Assembly: GCF_003634935.1 (NCBI RefSeq)
Contig: NZ_RBXO01000001.1
Span: forward strand, 682,001-746,000
Direction of reading: 5' to 3'
Length of the DNA: 64,000 bases
Source of the DNA: Saccharothrix australiensis
Lineage (GTDB): Bacteria; Actinomycetota; Actinomycetes; Mycobacteriales; Pseudonocardiaceae
The notes beneath the pieces were generated by a model. The model made no database searches. It was not told the DNA's origin and saw only the letters and a program-made list of their open reading frames with translations. This document shows positions 45,099-55,685 of the stretch, one piece after another. The translations under genes were made by a program, and so were the position numbers. How positions within the stretch are numbered: position 1 is the first letter of the stretch; each line of letters starts with the position of its first letter.

Positions 45099-46070
45099 TC
45101 AGGGGCGGAGCACGTCCAATCGCCGCCGCCGCGCGACCTCCGCGAGCACCACGCCCGCCGCGACCGACGCGTTCAGCGACTCCACGCCCGCCGCCATCGG
45201 GATCGACACCGTCTGGTCGCACGTCTCCCGCACCAGCCGCGACAGGCCGCGGCCCTCCGAGCCGACGACCACCACCAGCGGGCCGGTGGCCAGGTCGAGG
45301 CCGTCGACGTCGACCGTCCCGTCCGCGTCCAGGCCGACGACCATCAGGCCCGCGTCGGCCCACTCGCGCAACTGCCGGGTCAGGTTCGTCGCCACCGCGA
45401 TCGGCATCCGCGCCGCCGTGCCCGCGCTGGTGCGCCACGCCACCGCCGTGATGCCCGCCGAGCGCCGCTGCGGCAGCACCACGCCGTGCGCGCCGAACGC
45501 CGCCGCCGACCGCACCACGGCACCGAGGTTGCGCGGGTCCGTCACGCCGTCCAGCGCCACCAGCAGCGGCGGCGAGCCGGACTCGCGGGCGATCCGGAGC
45601 AGGTCGCGCGGCTCCGCGTACTCGTACGGCGGCACCTGGAGGCCCAGGCCCTGGTGCATCGCGCCGCCGGTGATGCGGTCCAGCTCGCCGCGCTGCACCT
45701 CCAGCACCGAGATACCCCGGTCGGCGGCCAGTTGCACGGCCTCGGCGACGCGGTCGTCCGCGTCGATGCCCAGCGCCACGTACAGCGCGGTCGCCGGGAT
45801 GCCCGCGCGCAGGCACTCCACCACGGGGTTGCGCCCCGCGACGGTCTCCGGCGCGTTCTCGGCGGCCTTGCGGCGCTGCGCGCGCGCCTGCTCGGCCTTC
45901 GCGCTCGCCTGCGCCCGCCGGTACGCCGGGTGGTTGGGCCGTTCCGCGGCCTTCGGCGTCGGTCCCTTGCCCTGCAAGCCCTTGGACTTCTGCCCGCCGG
46001 AACCGACGACCGCGCCCTTCTTGGAGCCGGGGTTGCGCATGGCGCCCCGGCGTTTGGAGTTCCCTGCCAC
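45099..46070 (-). CDS. rlmB: 23S rRNA 2'-O-methyltransferase, SpoU/TrmH family
   Basis: 323 residues: a basic, disordered N-terminus (first ~75), the substrate-binding domain ([14 protein letters not shown]) and the SPOUT knotted core [31 protein letters not shown]. The C-terminal motifs are [11 protein letters not shown] and [20 protein letters not shown]. It methylates the 23S rRNA peptidyl-transferase loop (RlmB role by similarity). It directly follows cysS (4 bp), as in mycobacteria. Confidence 0.92.
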   Translation of the reverse strand: MAGNSKRRGAMRNPGSKKGAVVGSGGQKSKGLQGKGPTPKAAERPNHPAYRRAQASAKAEQARAQRRKAAENAPETVAGRNPVVECLRAGIPATALYVALGIDADDRVAEAVQLAADRGISVLEVQRGELDRITGGAMHQGLGLQVPPYEYAEPRDLLRIARESGSPPLLVALDGVTDPRNLGAVVRSAAAFGAHGVVLPQRRSAGITAVAWRTSAGTAARMPIAVATNLTRQLREWADAGLMVVGLDADGTVDVDGLDLATGPLVVVVGSEGRGLSRLVRETCDQTVSIPMAAGVESLNASVAAGVVLAEVARRRRLDVLRP

Positions 46071-46074
46071 GAGG

Positions 46075-47463
<1,389 letters not shown>

Positions 47464-47551
47464 CCCGGTGATGGTACGGGCGTCAGCCGTCCGGGGTTGA
47501 ATCGCCCGCCCGATTGTGCATGCGCCGAATGCCCATGCCGCGTGCCCGCGA

Positions 47552-48172
47552 CTAAGCCACCCCGTGCTCGCGGAGCACCCGGAGCAGCGCGTCGGGCCGC
47601 TCGGCGGTCTCCAGCGGCGGCACGATCGCGACCCGGCAGCCGATCGCCGCCGCGCCGCCGTCGGCCTCCTCGCTGTCGCCGACCATCAGCGCCTCGGCCG
47701 GCTCGACGCCCAGCCGCTCGCAGGCGACCCGGAACACCGCCGGGTCCGGCTTCACGCTGCCCACCTCGTAGGACAGGACGAACTCGTCGACCAGGCCCTC
47801 GACGCCGTGCCGGGCGAAGACCGCCCGGACGTCCCACGCGATGTTGCTCACCACGGCGGTCGGCAGCCCGCAGCCGAGGGCCGCCGCGGTGTCCGGGTAG
47901 GGCTGCCAGTAGGGCGGGCTGCACAGCCGGTCGTAGAAGTCGCCGGGGTCCTCGGCGCCGACCGCGGTCAGCGCCTTCAGGTGCAGCTCGCGGTGCAGGT
48001 CGCCGTCGAGGTCGCGGCGCTCCCACTGCACGGGGTCGATGTCCAGGCCCTCCGCCACGCCGACCGGCGCGGTCAGCGCCCGCAGCAGGTCGGCGTGCTC
48101 GACCAGCGAGTCGTGCTCCAGGCGGAAGAGCGTGCCGGAGAAGTCGAAGAGGACGGCGCGGATCTTCGTCAC
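47552..48172 (-). CDS. HAD family hydrolase
   Basis: The 206-residue HAD protein has motif [14 protein letters not shown], a cap domain (about 15-90), motif II in [12 protein letters not shown], motif III lysine in [15 protein letters not shown] and motif [18 protein letters not shown]. Motif I has Ser in place of the second Asp that phosphatases use as the general acid, so it may be a haloacid-dehalogenase or phosphonatase type, or a weak phosphatase. The substrate is unknown. Confidence 0.85.
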   Translation of the reverse strand: MTKIRAVLFDFSGTLFRLEHDSLVEHADLLRALTAPVGVAEGLDIDPVQWERRDLDGDLHRELHLKALTAVGAEDPGDFYDRLCSPPYWQPYPDTAAALGCGLPTAVVSNIAWDVRAVFARHGVEGLVDEFVLSYEVGSVKPDPAVFRVACERLGVEPAEALMVGDSEEADGGAAAIGCRVAIVPPLETAERPDALLRVLREHGVA

Positions 48173-48263
48173 GATGCCACGTTACGTGGTCTGGACCTCT
48201 CGGCTGAAGGTCCCGGAGCGCGACAGGACGCACGCCACACCCCCCGACCGCGCCGCGCGGCGG

Positions 48264-48659
48264 TCAGGCGGCGTTGCCGGTGACCTTCGTCGGCGTGACG
48301 CGCAGGACCACGCGGACCCTGTCCGGCGACTCCTCCGGGTACGGCCCGCCCAGGTACTTCCGCGCCAGGCGTTCCACGACGGAGCGGTCGGTGTCCTCGG
48401 TGATCGTCACGGTGCCCCGGATCTCCACGTACACCTCCGGCTTGTCCCGCTGCCACACGCTGACGCTCACCCGGGGGTCGCGGCGCAGGTTGCGCTCCTT
48501 CTGCCGGCCGCGCAGCGTGGAGAAGACCAGTTCGTCGCCGTCGCGCTCGATCCACATGACCGAGCTGTGCGGACTGCCGTCCGGGTTGATCGTGCTGATC
48601 GTGGCGTAGTTCCGGTCGTCCACCAGGGCACGGGTCGACGCGCTGAGAGTGATCGACAT
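48264..48659 (-). CDS. PPOX class F420-dependent oxidoreductase-like protein
   Basis: The 131-residue split-barrel protein has YATISTINPDGSPHSSVMWIERDGDELVFSTLRGRQKERNLRRDPRVSVSVW, typical of actinobacterial PPOX/F420-binding enzymes. It would use F420 or FMN to reduce an unknown compound. It lies 5 bp after ispF on the same strand, and ATG 48659 is the family start. Confidence 0.85.
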   Translation of the reverse strand: MSITLSASTRALVDDRNYATISTINPDGSPHSSVMWIERDGDELVFSTLRGRQKERNLRRDPRVSVSVWQRDKPEVYVEIRGTVTITEDTDRSVVERLARKYLGGPYPEESPDRVRVVLRVTPTKVTGNAA

Positions 48660-48664
48660 GCGGC

Positions 48665-49132
48665 TCAGGCTAGTGGAACGATCAACGCGGTCGCGATGGC
48701 CGCGACGCCCTCGCCGCGCCCGGTGAGGCCGAGGCCGTCCGTGGTCGTCCCGCTCAGTGAGACGGGGCCGCCGACGGCCGCCGAGAGCACCTGCTGCGCC
48801 TCCGCGCGGCGCTTGCCGACCTTGGGTGCGTTGCCGATCACCTGCACGGCCGCGTTGCCCACCCGGTACCCCTCGTCGGCCAGCAGGCGGCGCACCTCGG
48901 CGAGGAACTCGACGCCGTGCCTGCCCGCCCAGCGCGGGTCGCCGGTGCCGAAGACCGCGCCCAGGTCGCCCAGCCCCGCGGCGGACAGCAGGGCGTCGCA
49001 CAGGGCGTGCGCGGCGACGTCGCCGTCCGAGTGGCCCGCGCAGCCGTCCACGCCCTCCCAGAACAGGCCGGCGAGCCAGCAGTCCCGACCGCGCTCCACC
49101 TGGTGGACGTCCGAGCCGATGCCGACCCTCAC
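48665..49132 (-). CDS. ispF: 2-C-methyl-D-erythritol 2,4-cyclodiphosphate synthase
   Basis: The 155-residue MEP-pathway enzyme has the metal ligands Asp8 and His10 in GIGSDVHQ and His34 in [32 protein letters not shown] and the C-terminal [17 protein letters not shown] are also present. The GTG start overlaps the ispD stop by 4 bp. It cyclises CDP-ME-2P for isoprenoid synthesis. Confidence 0.95.
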   Translation of the reverse strand: MRVGIGSDVHQVERGRDCWLAGLFWEGVDGCAGHSDGDVAAHALCDALLSAAGLGDLGAVFGTGDPRWAGRHGVEFLAEVRRLLADEGYRVGNAAVQVIGNAPKVGKRRAEAQQVLSAAVGGPVSLSGTTTDGLGLTGRGEGVAAIATALIVPLA

Positions 49133-49821
49133 GCCTGGCCTCCCACGAGCAGCGCCTCCGCGACCGCCAGGTCGAACGGGGTGGTGATCTTCAGGGCGTC
49201 CGGGTGGCCCGGCACCGTCGCGACCGGCACGCCGAGGCGCTCGACCAGCCCGGCGTCGTCGGTGGCGTGCCCGCCCGCCTCGTGCGCCCGCAGCAGGACC
49301 CGCGCGTCGAAGCCCTGCGGTGTCTGGACCACGCGCAGCGCCGACCGGTCCGGGGTGGCCACGACCACGCCGCCCGCGTCGACCTGCTTCACGGTGTCCG
49401 CCACCGGCAGCACCGGGATCACGGCCGGGTGACCGGCGGCGACCGCGTCGACCACGGCCTTCACCACACCCGGTGGGGTGAACGCACGGGCGGCGTCGTG
49501 CACCAGGACGATCGTCGTGCCGGGCAACTCGCGCAACGCGTGGAGCAGGGCCAGGCGCACGGAGTCCGAGCGCTCCGCGCCACCGGGCACGACGTGCACC
49601 GCCCCGCCGGCCGGGGCCAGCGGGGCGGTGACTTCGTTCACGACTTCCACGTCGGACGGCGGCGCGGCGACGACCACGTGCCGCACGCAACCGGCCTCGA
49701 ACAGGCCGCGCACCGCACGCGCCAGCAGCGGTACGCCACCGACCGGCACGAGCGCCTTGGGCATCCGGTGCCCCAACCGCTCACCCCGGCCCGCCGCGGG
49801 CACGAGCGCGACCACACCCAT
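49129..49821 (-). CDS. ispD: 2-C-methyl-D-erythritol 4-phosphate cytidylyltransferase
   Basis: The 230-residue enzyme starts with the nucleotide-binding [42 protein letters not shown] and [19 protein letters not shown] complete the active site. It makes CDP-methylerythritol from MEP and CTP. It is coupled to ispF and lies 39 bp after carD. Confidence 0.95.
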   Translation of the reverse strand: MGVVALVPAAGRGERLGHRMPKALVPVGGVPLLARAVRGLFEAGCVRHVVVAAPPSDVEVVNEVTAPLAPAGGAVHVVPGGAERSDSVRLALLHALRELPGTTIVLVHDAARAFTPPGVVKAVVDAVAAGHPAVIPVLPVADTVKQVDAGGVVVATPDRSALRVVQTPQGFDARVLLRAHEAGGHATDDAGLVERLGVPVATVPGHPDALKITTPFDLAVAEALLVGGQA

Positions 49822-49860
49822 GTTCGCGGCTTCTGTTCTCCGTCGTGCGGGCGTCGAGGG

Positions 49861-50349
49861 TCAGGACGCGGTCGCGAGGACCTCGTCGAGGAGGACCTCC
49901 GCCTTGTCCTCGTCGGTGCCCTCGGCGAGCGCCAGTTCGCTAACCAGTATCTGTCGAGCCTTCGCCAGCATCCGCTTCTCACCAGCGGACAGTCCGCGAT
50001 CCTTCTCGCGCCGCCAGAGGTCGCGCACCACTTCGGCCACCTTGTTCACGTCGCCGGACGCGAGCTTCTCCAGGTTGGCCTTGTACCGCCGGGACCAGTT
50101 GGTCGGCTCCTCGGTGTGAGGAGCACGCAAGACCTCGAAGACCCGGTCGAGACCCTCCTGGCCGACGACGTCGCGCACGCCGACGATCTCGGCGTTGTCG
50201 GCGGGGACGCGGACCGTGAGGTCGCCCTGGGCGACCTTGAGGACGAGGTACTTCTTCTCCTCGCCCTTGATCACACGGGTCTCGATTGCTTCGATGAGAG
50301 CGGCACCGTGGTGCGGGTAGACGACGGTCTCTCCGACCTTGAAAACCAT
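49861..50349 (-). CDS. carD: CarD transcription factor
   Basis: The 162-residue essential regulator binds the RNA-polymerase beta lobe through its N-terminal Tudor-like domain ([19 protein letters not shown]). It stabilises open complexes with Trp85 (in [16 protein letters not shown], identical in position to mycobacterial CarD) and binds DNA through its C-terminal helical domain. An ATG follows aggggcagagga. It heads the ispD-ispF group on this strand. Confidence 0.96.
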   Translation of the reverse strand: MVFKVGETVVYPHHGAALIEAIETRVIKGEEKKYLVLKVAQGDLTVRVPADNAEIVGVRDVVGQEGLDRVFEVLRAPHTEEPTNWSRRYKANLEKLASGDVNKVAEVVRDLWRREKDRGLSAGEKRMLAKARQILVSELALAEGTDEDKAEVLLDEVLATAS

Positions 50350-50641
50350 GTGTCCTCTGCCCCTTTCGCTAACCCCATCCTAACACGCCGAGCAATCCCC
50401 TCTTCGGCGTCCGGAGATCAGTTAGCGCAGGTCAGGGCGGGCGAGGGGGGTTGACAAACCACCCGGTCGCGTGCAACGGACGGGGTGCGCGCGGCTCCAC
50501 TGTGGACGACTCGATCAGCTGTGGGGCACCACGTGAGGTGGTTGATCCGCCGCCCGGTTAGGCTCCTGGACTGGTGGTCGACCGGCCTCAACACCGGGTA
50601 CGGCCCGCCCAGCCAGCACACCGGAAGGAATCCGAGCAGCC

Positions 50642-51373
50642 GTGGGTCGCGCAGAGCAGAAGTTTCCAGCGCCTCGCCGCCTGGCCCTCGTGGCCGCGGC
50701 GGCGGCCGGCCTCGCCCTGGCCGTCGCGGGTTGCAGCGCAGGTCAGGTGACGCAGACCGACACGCAGGTCGCCGCGGTCAACGGCGCGAGCGGTGAGGCG
50801 GGCGCCATCGCGGTGCGGGACGCCCAGCTCCGGTTCCCGGTCGCGGAGGGCCACTACCGCGCGGGCGACGACGCGCCGGTGCTCGTGGTGATCGCGAACA
50901 ACGGCACGGACGCCGACAAGCTCATCTCGGTGACCAGCGACACCAGCGGCGCGGCCGAGGTGTCGGGCGACGCCGAGCTGGAGCCGGGCACGGCCATCTC
51001 GGCCGCCGCGGAGCAGGGCGAGGCGGACGGCCACGCGGCCACCACGACGCCGAAGTCGGGCTCGTCGTCCGCGCCGTCGACGGCCACCACGACCGCCTCC
51101 CCGGCGAGCGGGGCCACGACCACCACGCCCACGTCGCCGATCGGCGGCGTCAGCTCGGTGTTCCCGTCGAGGTCGGACAGGCCCTCGTCGTCGGCCGACA
51201 CCTCGGTGGAGCCCGGCAAGGTGCGGATCGTGCTCAAGGACCTCGCCAAGGAGCTGCGGCCCGGCCGGACGCTGAAGGTGACGTTCCTGTTCGAGAAGGC
51301 CGGCCCGGTGACGCTGGACGTGCCGATCGGCGCCACGCCCGAGCCGCGCCACGACGCACCGTCGGAGCACTGA
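50642..51373 (+). CDS. lpqE: LpqE-like lipoprotein
   Basis: The 243-residue protein has a signal peptide with lipobox AVAGCSAGQ. Its sequence GCSAGQVTQTDTQVAAVNG parallels mycobacterial LpqE. The beta-sandwich strands AIAVRDAQLRF, DKLISVTSDTSGAAEVSGDAEL, VRIVLKDLAKELRPG and VTFLFEKAGPVTLDVPI are like the PCuAC fold, but the Met/His copper ligands are not obvious. A Ser/Thr/Ala-rich insert of about 70 residues splits the domain, absent in LpqE (from memory). Divergent from carD, convergent with none, and followed by a terminator before radA. Confidence 0.8.
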   Translation: MGRAEQKFPAPRRLALVAAAAAGLALAVAGCSAGQVTQTDTQVAAVNGASGEAGAIAVRDAQLRFPVAEGHYRAGDDAPVLVVIANNGTDADKLISVTSDTSGAAEVSGDAELEPGTAISAAAEQGEADGHAATTTPKSGSSSAPSTATTTASPASGATTTTPTSPIGGVSSVFPSRSDRPSSSADTSVEPGKVRIVLKDLAKELRPGRTLKVTFLFEKAGPVTLDVPIGATPEPRHDAPSEH

Positions 51374-51457
51374 CCGGCGCGCCCCGGTCGACGGGCGCCG
51401 GCCGTCGGGCCCCGACCGCCGGGGTTCGACCGGTCGGGTGAACCGCACGCGTTCTTC

Positions 51458-51489
51458 GAGGACCCGCCACCACCGCGTGGCGGGTCTTC
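51458..51489 (+). terminator. Terminator between lpqE-like gene and radA
   Basis: gaggacccgccac and gtggcgggtcttc form a 13-bp stem with one G-T pair and the loop caccgc, then cgccttt. It lies about 85 bp after the lpqE-like stop. Confidence 0.8.
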
Positions 51490-51540
51490 GCCTTTCGGGG
51501 GCGCGCGGCGCTGTCGGTGGTGGTCGTTAGCCTGCGTGCC

Positions 51541-52917
51541 GTGGTGAAGAACGGTCGGGTCGCCAAGGCGACGAGCTACCGGTGCGCCGAGTGCGGCCAC
51601 GAGGTGGCCAAGTGGGTGGGGCGCTGCCCGGAGTGCCAGGCGTGGGGCACGGTCGAGGAGCGCGGCGTCACCCGGTCGGCGGGCACCCGGCTGGTGGCGG
51701 GCGCGCCCAGCTCGCCCGCGCGGCCGATCGGCGAGGTGGACGTCGAGTCGGCGCGGGCCAGGCGCACGGGCGTCGGCGAGCTGGACCGGGTGCTGGGCGG
51801 CGGCCTGGTGCCCGGCGCGGTGGTGCTGCTGGCGGGCGAGCCCGGCGTCGGCAAGTCGACCCTGCTGCTGGAGGTCGCGTACCAGTGGGCGGTGAAGGGC
51901 GCGGTGCCCTCGCTGTACATCACGGGCGAGGAGTCGGCCGGGCAGGTCCGGCTGCGGGCCGAGCGGACCGGGAACATCCACGGCCAGATGTACCTCGCCG
52001 CCGAGAGCGACCTCGCGGCGGTGTACGGGCACGTGGAGGCGGTCCGGCCGGGCGTGCTGATCGTCGACTCGGTGCAGACGATGTCCTCGCCCGAGGTGGA
52101 CGGCACGCCGGGCGGCGTCACGCAGGTGCGCGCGGTGACGTCGGGCCTGGTGGCGCTGGCGAAGGAGCGCGGGCTCCCGATCGTGCTGGTGGGCCACGTC
52201 ACCAAGGACGGCTCGGTGGCCGGTCCGCGCGTGCTGGAGCACCTGGTGGACGTGGTGCTCCAGTTCGAGGGCGACCGGCACTCCAGCCTGCGGCTCGTCC
52301 GGGGCATCAAGAACCGGTACGGGGCGGCGGACGAGGTCGGCTGCTTCGAGCTGCGCGACGACGGGATCGTGGGCGTGCCGGACCCTTCGGGGCTGTTCCT
52401 CAACCGGCGCGAGCAGGACGTGACCGGCACGGCGGTGACGGTGGTCGTGGAGGGCAAGCGGCCGATGCTGGGCGAGGTGCAGGCGCTCGTGACGCCCACC
52501 AACCTGCCGTCGCCGCGCCGCGCGGTCAGCGGGCTCGACTCGGCGCGGGTGGCGATGGCGCTGGCCGTGCTGGAGAAGCGCGGCCGGATGTCGCTGCACA
52601 ACAAGGACGTGTTCACCGCCACGGTCGGCGGGATGCGGCTCGTGGAGCCCGCGGTCGACCTGGCGGTCGCGCTGGCGGTGGCGTCGGCGGCGAGCGACCA
52701 GCCGTTGCCGCACGACCTGGTGGTGGTCGGCGAGGTCGGGCTGTCGGGCGAGCTGCGGCGGGTCAACGGCGTCGGTCGCCGGCTCGCCGAGGCGGCCCGG
52801 CTGGGGTACACGAAGGCGCTGGTGCCGCCGGACGCCGGCCCGCTGCCGCCGGAGACGCGGGCGCTGGTGGCGCACGACCTCATGGAGGCGCTGCAACTGC
52901 TCAAGCTGCGGAAGTGA
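51541..52917 (+). CDS. radA: DNA repair protein RadA (Sms)
   Basis: The 458-residue branch-migration helicase has the N-terminal zinc finger [24 protein letters not shown] and Walker [13 protein letters not shown]. The RadA-specific KNRYG motif lies in [13 protein letters not shown], and a Lon-protease-like C-terminal domain ([18 protein letters not shown]) completes it. It processes recombination intermediates. The GTG at 51541 is chosen; disA, the usual downstream neighbour, is not here. Confidence 0.95.
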   Translation: MVKNGRVAKATSYRCAECGHEVAKWVGRCPECQAWGTVEERGVTRSAGTRLVAGAPSSPARPIGEVDVESARARRTGVGELDRVLGGGLVPGAVVLLAGEPGVGKSTLLLEVAYQWAVKGAVPSLYITGEESAGQVRLRAERTGNIHGQMYLAAESDLAAVYGHVEAVRPGVLIVDSVQTMSSPEVDGTPGGVTQVRAVTSGLVALAKERGLPIVLVGHVTKDGSVAGPRVLEHLVDVVLQFEGDRHSSLRLVRGIKNRYGAADEVGCFELRDDGIVGVPDPSGLFLNRREQDVTGTAVTVVVEGKRPMLGEVQALVTPTNLPSPRRAVSGLDSARVAMALAVLEKRGRMSLHNKDVFTATVGGMRLVEPAVDLAVALAVASAASDQPLPHDLVVVGEVGLSGELRRVNGVGRRLAEAARLGYTKALVPPDAGPLPPETRALVAHDLMEALQLLKLRK

Positions 52918-52988
52918 GCCGGGCCGCCGTAGCCGTCGCACGGGCCTGACGGGTTCGCGCGGGCATCCGTCCGAACATGTGTTCGAAG

Positions 52989-53020
52989 TTGTCCACGGGT
53001 GTGGACAGCGCTGTGGACAA
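52989..53020. promoter_or_regulatory. Three clustered DnaA boxes
   Basis: ttgtccacg (52989-52997, plus), tgtggacag (53000-53008, minus; one mismatch) and tgtggacaa (53012-53020, minus; perfect TTGTCCACA) lie within 32 bp. TTGTCCACA is the preferred actinobacterial DnaA box. They are in the gap between the convergent radA and trehalase genes. Confidence 0.6.
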
Positions 53021-53030
53021 CCCCGGAAAG

Positions 53031-53075
53031 CCGGTGGGGCCGTGCCGCGAACGAGTCGCGGCACGGCCCCACCGG
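53031..53075. terminator. Perfect 20-bp inverted repeat between convergent genes
   Basis: ccggtggggccgtgccgcga and its exact reverse complement are separated by acgag. The stem can stop transcription from both radA and the trehalase gene. There is no T tract. Confidence 0.8.
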
Positions 53076-53088
53076 GTCGTTCGGCGCG

Positions 53089-55617
53089 CTACTTCGCCAG
53101 CAGCTGGGCGCAGCGGATCAGGCCCAGGTGGCTGTACGCCTGCGGGTGGTTGCCCAGCGAGCGCTCCGCGATCGGGTCGTACTCCTCGGGCAGCAGGCCG
53201 GTCGGGCCCGCGGCGTCGACCATCTGCGCGAACAGCTCCTCGGCCTCCGTGCGCCGCCCGGTGAGCAGGTAGGACTCGATCATCCACGCCGCGCACAGGT
53301 GGAAGCCGCCCTCGTCGCCGGGCAGCCCGTCGTCCCGCCGGTAGCGGTACACGGTCGAGCCCGAGCGCAGCTCGGCCTCGATCGCGGTCACCGTCGCCTG
53401 GAAGCGCTCGTCGGTCGGGTCGATCAGCCCGGACAGGCCCACGTGCAGGGAGGCCGCGTCCAGGTCGTCGCCGTCGTACGCGGTGGTGAACGACTGCGCC
53501 TCGTCGCTCCACCCGTGCTTGAGCACGTCGTTCGCGATGGTGTCGCGCAGCACGGGCCACGACGGGTCGATCACGCGGCCGTACGCCTCGGCCAGCGTCA
53601 CCGCGCGGTCCAGCGTCACCCAGCACATGACCTTCGAGTACACGTGGTGGCGCGGGGCGTGGCGCTCCTCCCAGATGCCGTGGTCGGGCTCGTGCCAGCG
53701 GCGGGCCACCGCCTCGGCCATCGCCTGCACCATGAGCCAGTCCTGGTCGGTCAGCTCGCCGCGCGCCGCCGCGAGCTGCGCCACCAGGTCCACCACCGGG
53801 CCGAACACGTCCAGCTGGACCTGCTGGTTGGCCAGGTTGCCGACGCGCACGGGCCGTGAGCCCGCGTAACCCGGCAGGGTGTCGATGACGGCCTCGGCGC
53901 CCAGCATGGCGCCCTGTAGCGTGTACAGCGGGTGCAGCCGCTCCGGGCCGGGCAGCGTGTCCAGCACGCCGTGCACCCAGCCCAGGAACGCCTCCGCCTC
54001 GCTCAGCGAGCCCACCGACACCAGCGCCTGCGCGGTCAGCGCCGCGTCGCGCAGCCAGCAGTACCGGTAGTCCCAGTTGCGGATGCCGCCCAGTTCCTCG
54101 GGCAGCGACGTCGTGGCCGCGGCCATGATCGCGCCGGTCTCGTGGTGCACCAGGCCCTTGAGCGTCAGCGCGGACCGCACGACGAGCTCCGACTCGACCG
54201 CGGGCACCTTCAGCGTGGCCGCCCAGTCCGACCAGAACGAGCCCGCGCGGGCCCGCCGCTCCGGCTCGCCGAGCGTGGACTCGGACAGGTCGTCCGTGCC
54301 GCACCGCAGCTCCAGCAGGATCGGGGAGCCCTCCCGGGGGCGCACCACGGCGGTCGCGGTCTCCTGGAGCCCGTCGGAGGTGATCTCCCAGTCGACGCCC
54401 GGCGACCGCAGCACCATCGGGTCCGACGTGCCGACGACCCGCAGGCCGTCGCGCTCGCGCAGCAGCCGCACCGGCACCTGCCCGAACTCGGGGCGCGGCG
54501 CGAACGTGACCACCGCGTCGGTCGAGCCCGAGACGCGCCGCACCAGGTCCGTGCGGTGCTTGGCCAGGTCGTGGTCCAGGTAGTCCGTCACCAGCAGGCG
54601 CGACCAGCGGGTCTCCACGATCATCGTGCCCGGCACGTACCGCTGGCCCAGCGGCAGCGAGCCGTGCTCCGGCTTGATCGAGAAGTGGCCCGCCGCCGGG
54701 CCGCCGAGCAGGTCGGCGAACACCGCCGCCGAGTCCGGCTCGGGGTGGCACAGCCAGTTCACGCGGGCGTCCGGCGTGAGCAGCGCGACGGAGCGCTCGT
54801 TGGCGAGCATGGTCAACCGCTCGATGGGCACCGCCTGGTCGCCGTGCAGCCAGGCCCGGCGCTCCTCCAGCAGGAACGCCAGCACGGTGGCGACGTCCAC
54901 GGTGTCGTCGATGTGGAAGCCGGCCAGCGACTCGCCGTCGCCGACCTTGATGCCCACGTCGGGCCCGCTCAGCCGGGCGAACGCCTTCTCGTCGGTGACG
55001 TCGTCGCCGACGAACACGGCGGCGGTCGCGGACACGCGGTGCCGCAGGACGTCCAGCGCGTGGCCCTTGTCCGTCTGCACGACGGCCAGTTCGACCACGG
55101 CCTTGCCCTCGGTCACCTGCACGCCGTCCCAGGTGCACGGGCCACCGCGCACGGCGTCCAGAACCCGCTCCCCCACGGTGGGTTCGGCGCGCCGCACGTG
55201 GACCGCGATGCTCGCGGGCTTGACCTCCAGGCTGACGCCCTCGAAGCCCTCGACGATCGTCTCCAGTTCGGCTTCCAGCCGGCGGTGCAGCGCTCGCGCG
55301 TCGGCGTCGAGCGCGTGCACGAAGCCGACGTCGAACTCCGATCCGTGCGAGCCGACCAGGTGCACTTCGGACGGCAGTCGGGACAGTGTCGCCAAGTCCC
55401 GCAGGGCGCGACCGGAGATCACCGCCGTCGTGGTCTCGTGCAGCCCGGCCAGCGAGCGCAGCGCGCCCACGGACTCGGGCAGCGGGCGGGCGTCCTCAGG
55501 GTTGGCCACGATCGGAGCCAGTGTCCCGTCGTAGTCGCAGGCGACCAGCAGGCGCGGTGTGCGCGCCAGTTGCACGATCGCACGGCGAAGATCGGCGGGG
55601 AGGGCCTCGGCGGTCAA
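53089..55617 (-). CDS. Fusion of trehalose-6-phosphate phosphatase and GH15 trehalase
   Basis: 842 residues. The first ~250 form an OtsB-type HAD phosphatase (VACDYDGTLAPI with Asp28/Asp30, VISGRALRDL, VGDDVTDEKAF). The rest is a GH15 glucoamylase-type trehalase, with an N-terminal beta domain (about 265-450; IERLTMLANERSVALL) and an (alpha/alpha)6 barrel containing GGIRNWDYRYCWLRDAALT and the C-terminal catalytic LLPEEYDP. One polypeptide could turn trehalose-6-phosphate into trehalose and then glucose. otsA is the next gene upstream, so synthesis and breakdown are linked. It ends against the 20-bp inverted repeat. Confidence 0.88.
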   Translation of the reverse strand: MTAEALPADLRRAIVQLARTPRLLVACDYDGTLAPIVANPEDARPLPESVGALRSLAGLHETTTAVISGRALRDLATLSRLPSEVHLVGSHGSEFDVGFVHALDADARALHRRLEAELETIVEGFEGVSLEVKPASIAVHVRRAEPTVGERVLDAVRGGPCTWDGVQVTEGKAVVELAVVQTDKGHALDVLRHRVSATAAVFVGDDVTDEKAFARLSGPDVGIKVGDGESLAGFHIDDTVDVATVLAFLLEERRAWLHGDQAVPIERLTMLANERSVALLTPDARVNWLCHPEPDSAAVFADLLGGPAAGHFSIKPEHGSLPLGQRYVPGTMIVETRWSRLLVTDYLDHDLAKHRTDLVRRVSGSTDAVVTFAPRPEFGQVPVRLLRERDGLRVVGTSDPMVLRSPGVDWEITSDGLQETATAVVRPREGSPILLELRCGTDDLSESTLGEPERRARAGSFWSDWAATLKVPAVESELVVRSALTLKGLVHHETGAIMAAATTSLPEELGGIRNWDYRYCWLRDAALTAQALVSVGSLSEAEAFLGWVHGVLDTLPGPERLHPLYTLQGAMLGAEAVIDTLPGYAGSRPVRVGNLANQQVQLDVFGPVVDLVAQLAAARGELTDQDWLMVQAMAEAVARRWHEPDHGIWEERHAPRHHVYSKVMCWVTLDRAVTLAEAYGRVIDPSWPVLRDTIANDVLKHGWSDEAQSFTTAYDGDDLDAASLHVGLSGLIDPTDERFQATVTAIEAELRSGSTVYRYRRDDGLPGDEGGFHLCAAWMIESYLLTGRRTEAEELFAQMVDAAGPTGLLPEEYDPIAERSLGNHPQAYSHLGLIRCAQLLAK

Positions 55618-55685
55618 CGCCCCTCCTCAAGACTCGGCGGGAAAGGTCGGGTGCGTGGTCTGAACCGATTCGGATGTCGTCCGGG

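Noticed and set aside
50501-50509. Extra DnaA-box-like sequence (tgtggacga) in the carD/lpqE gap
   Set aside because: One isolated near-match is expected by chance and is not clustered.
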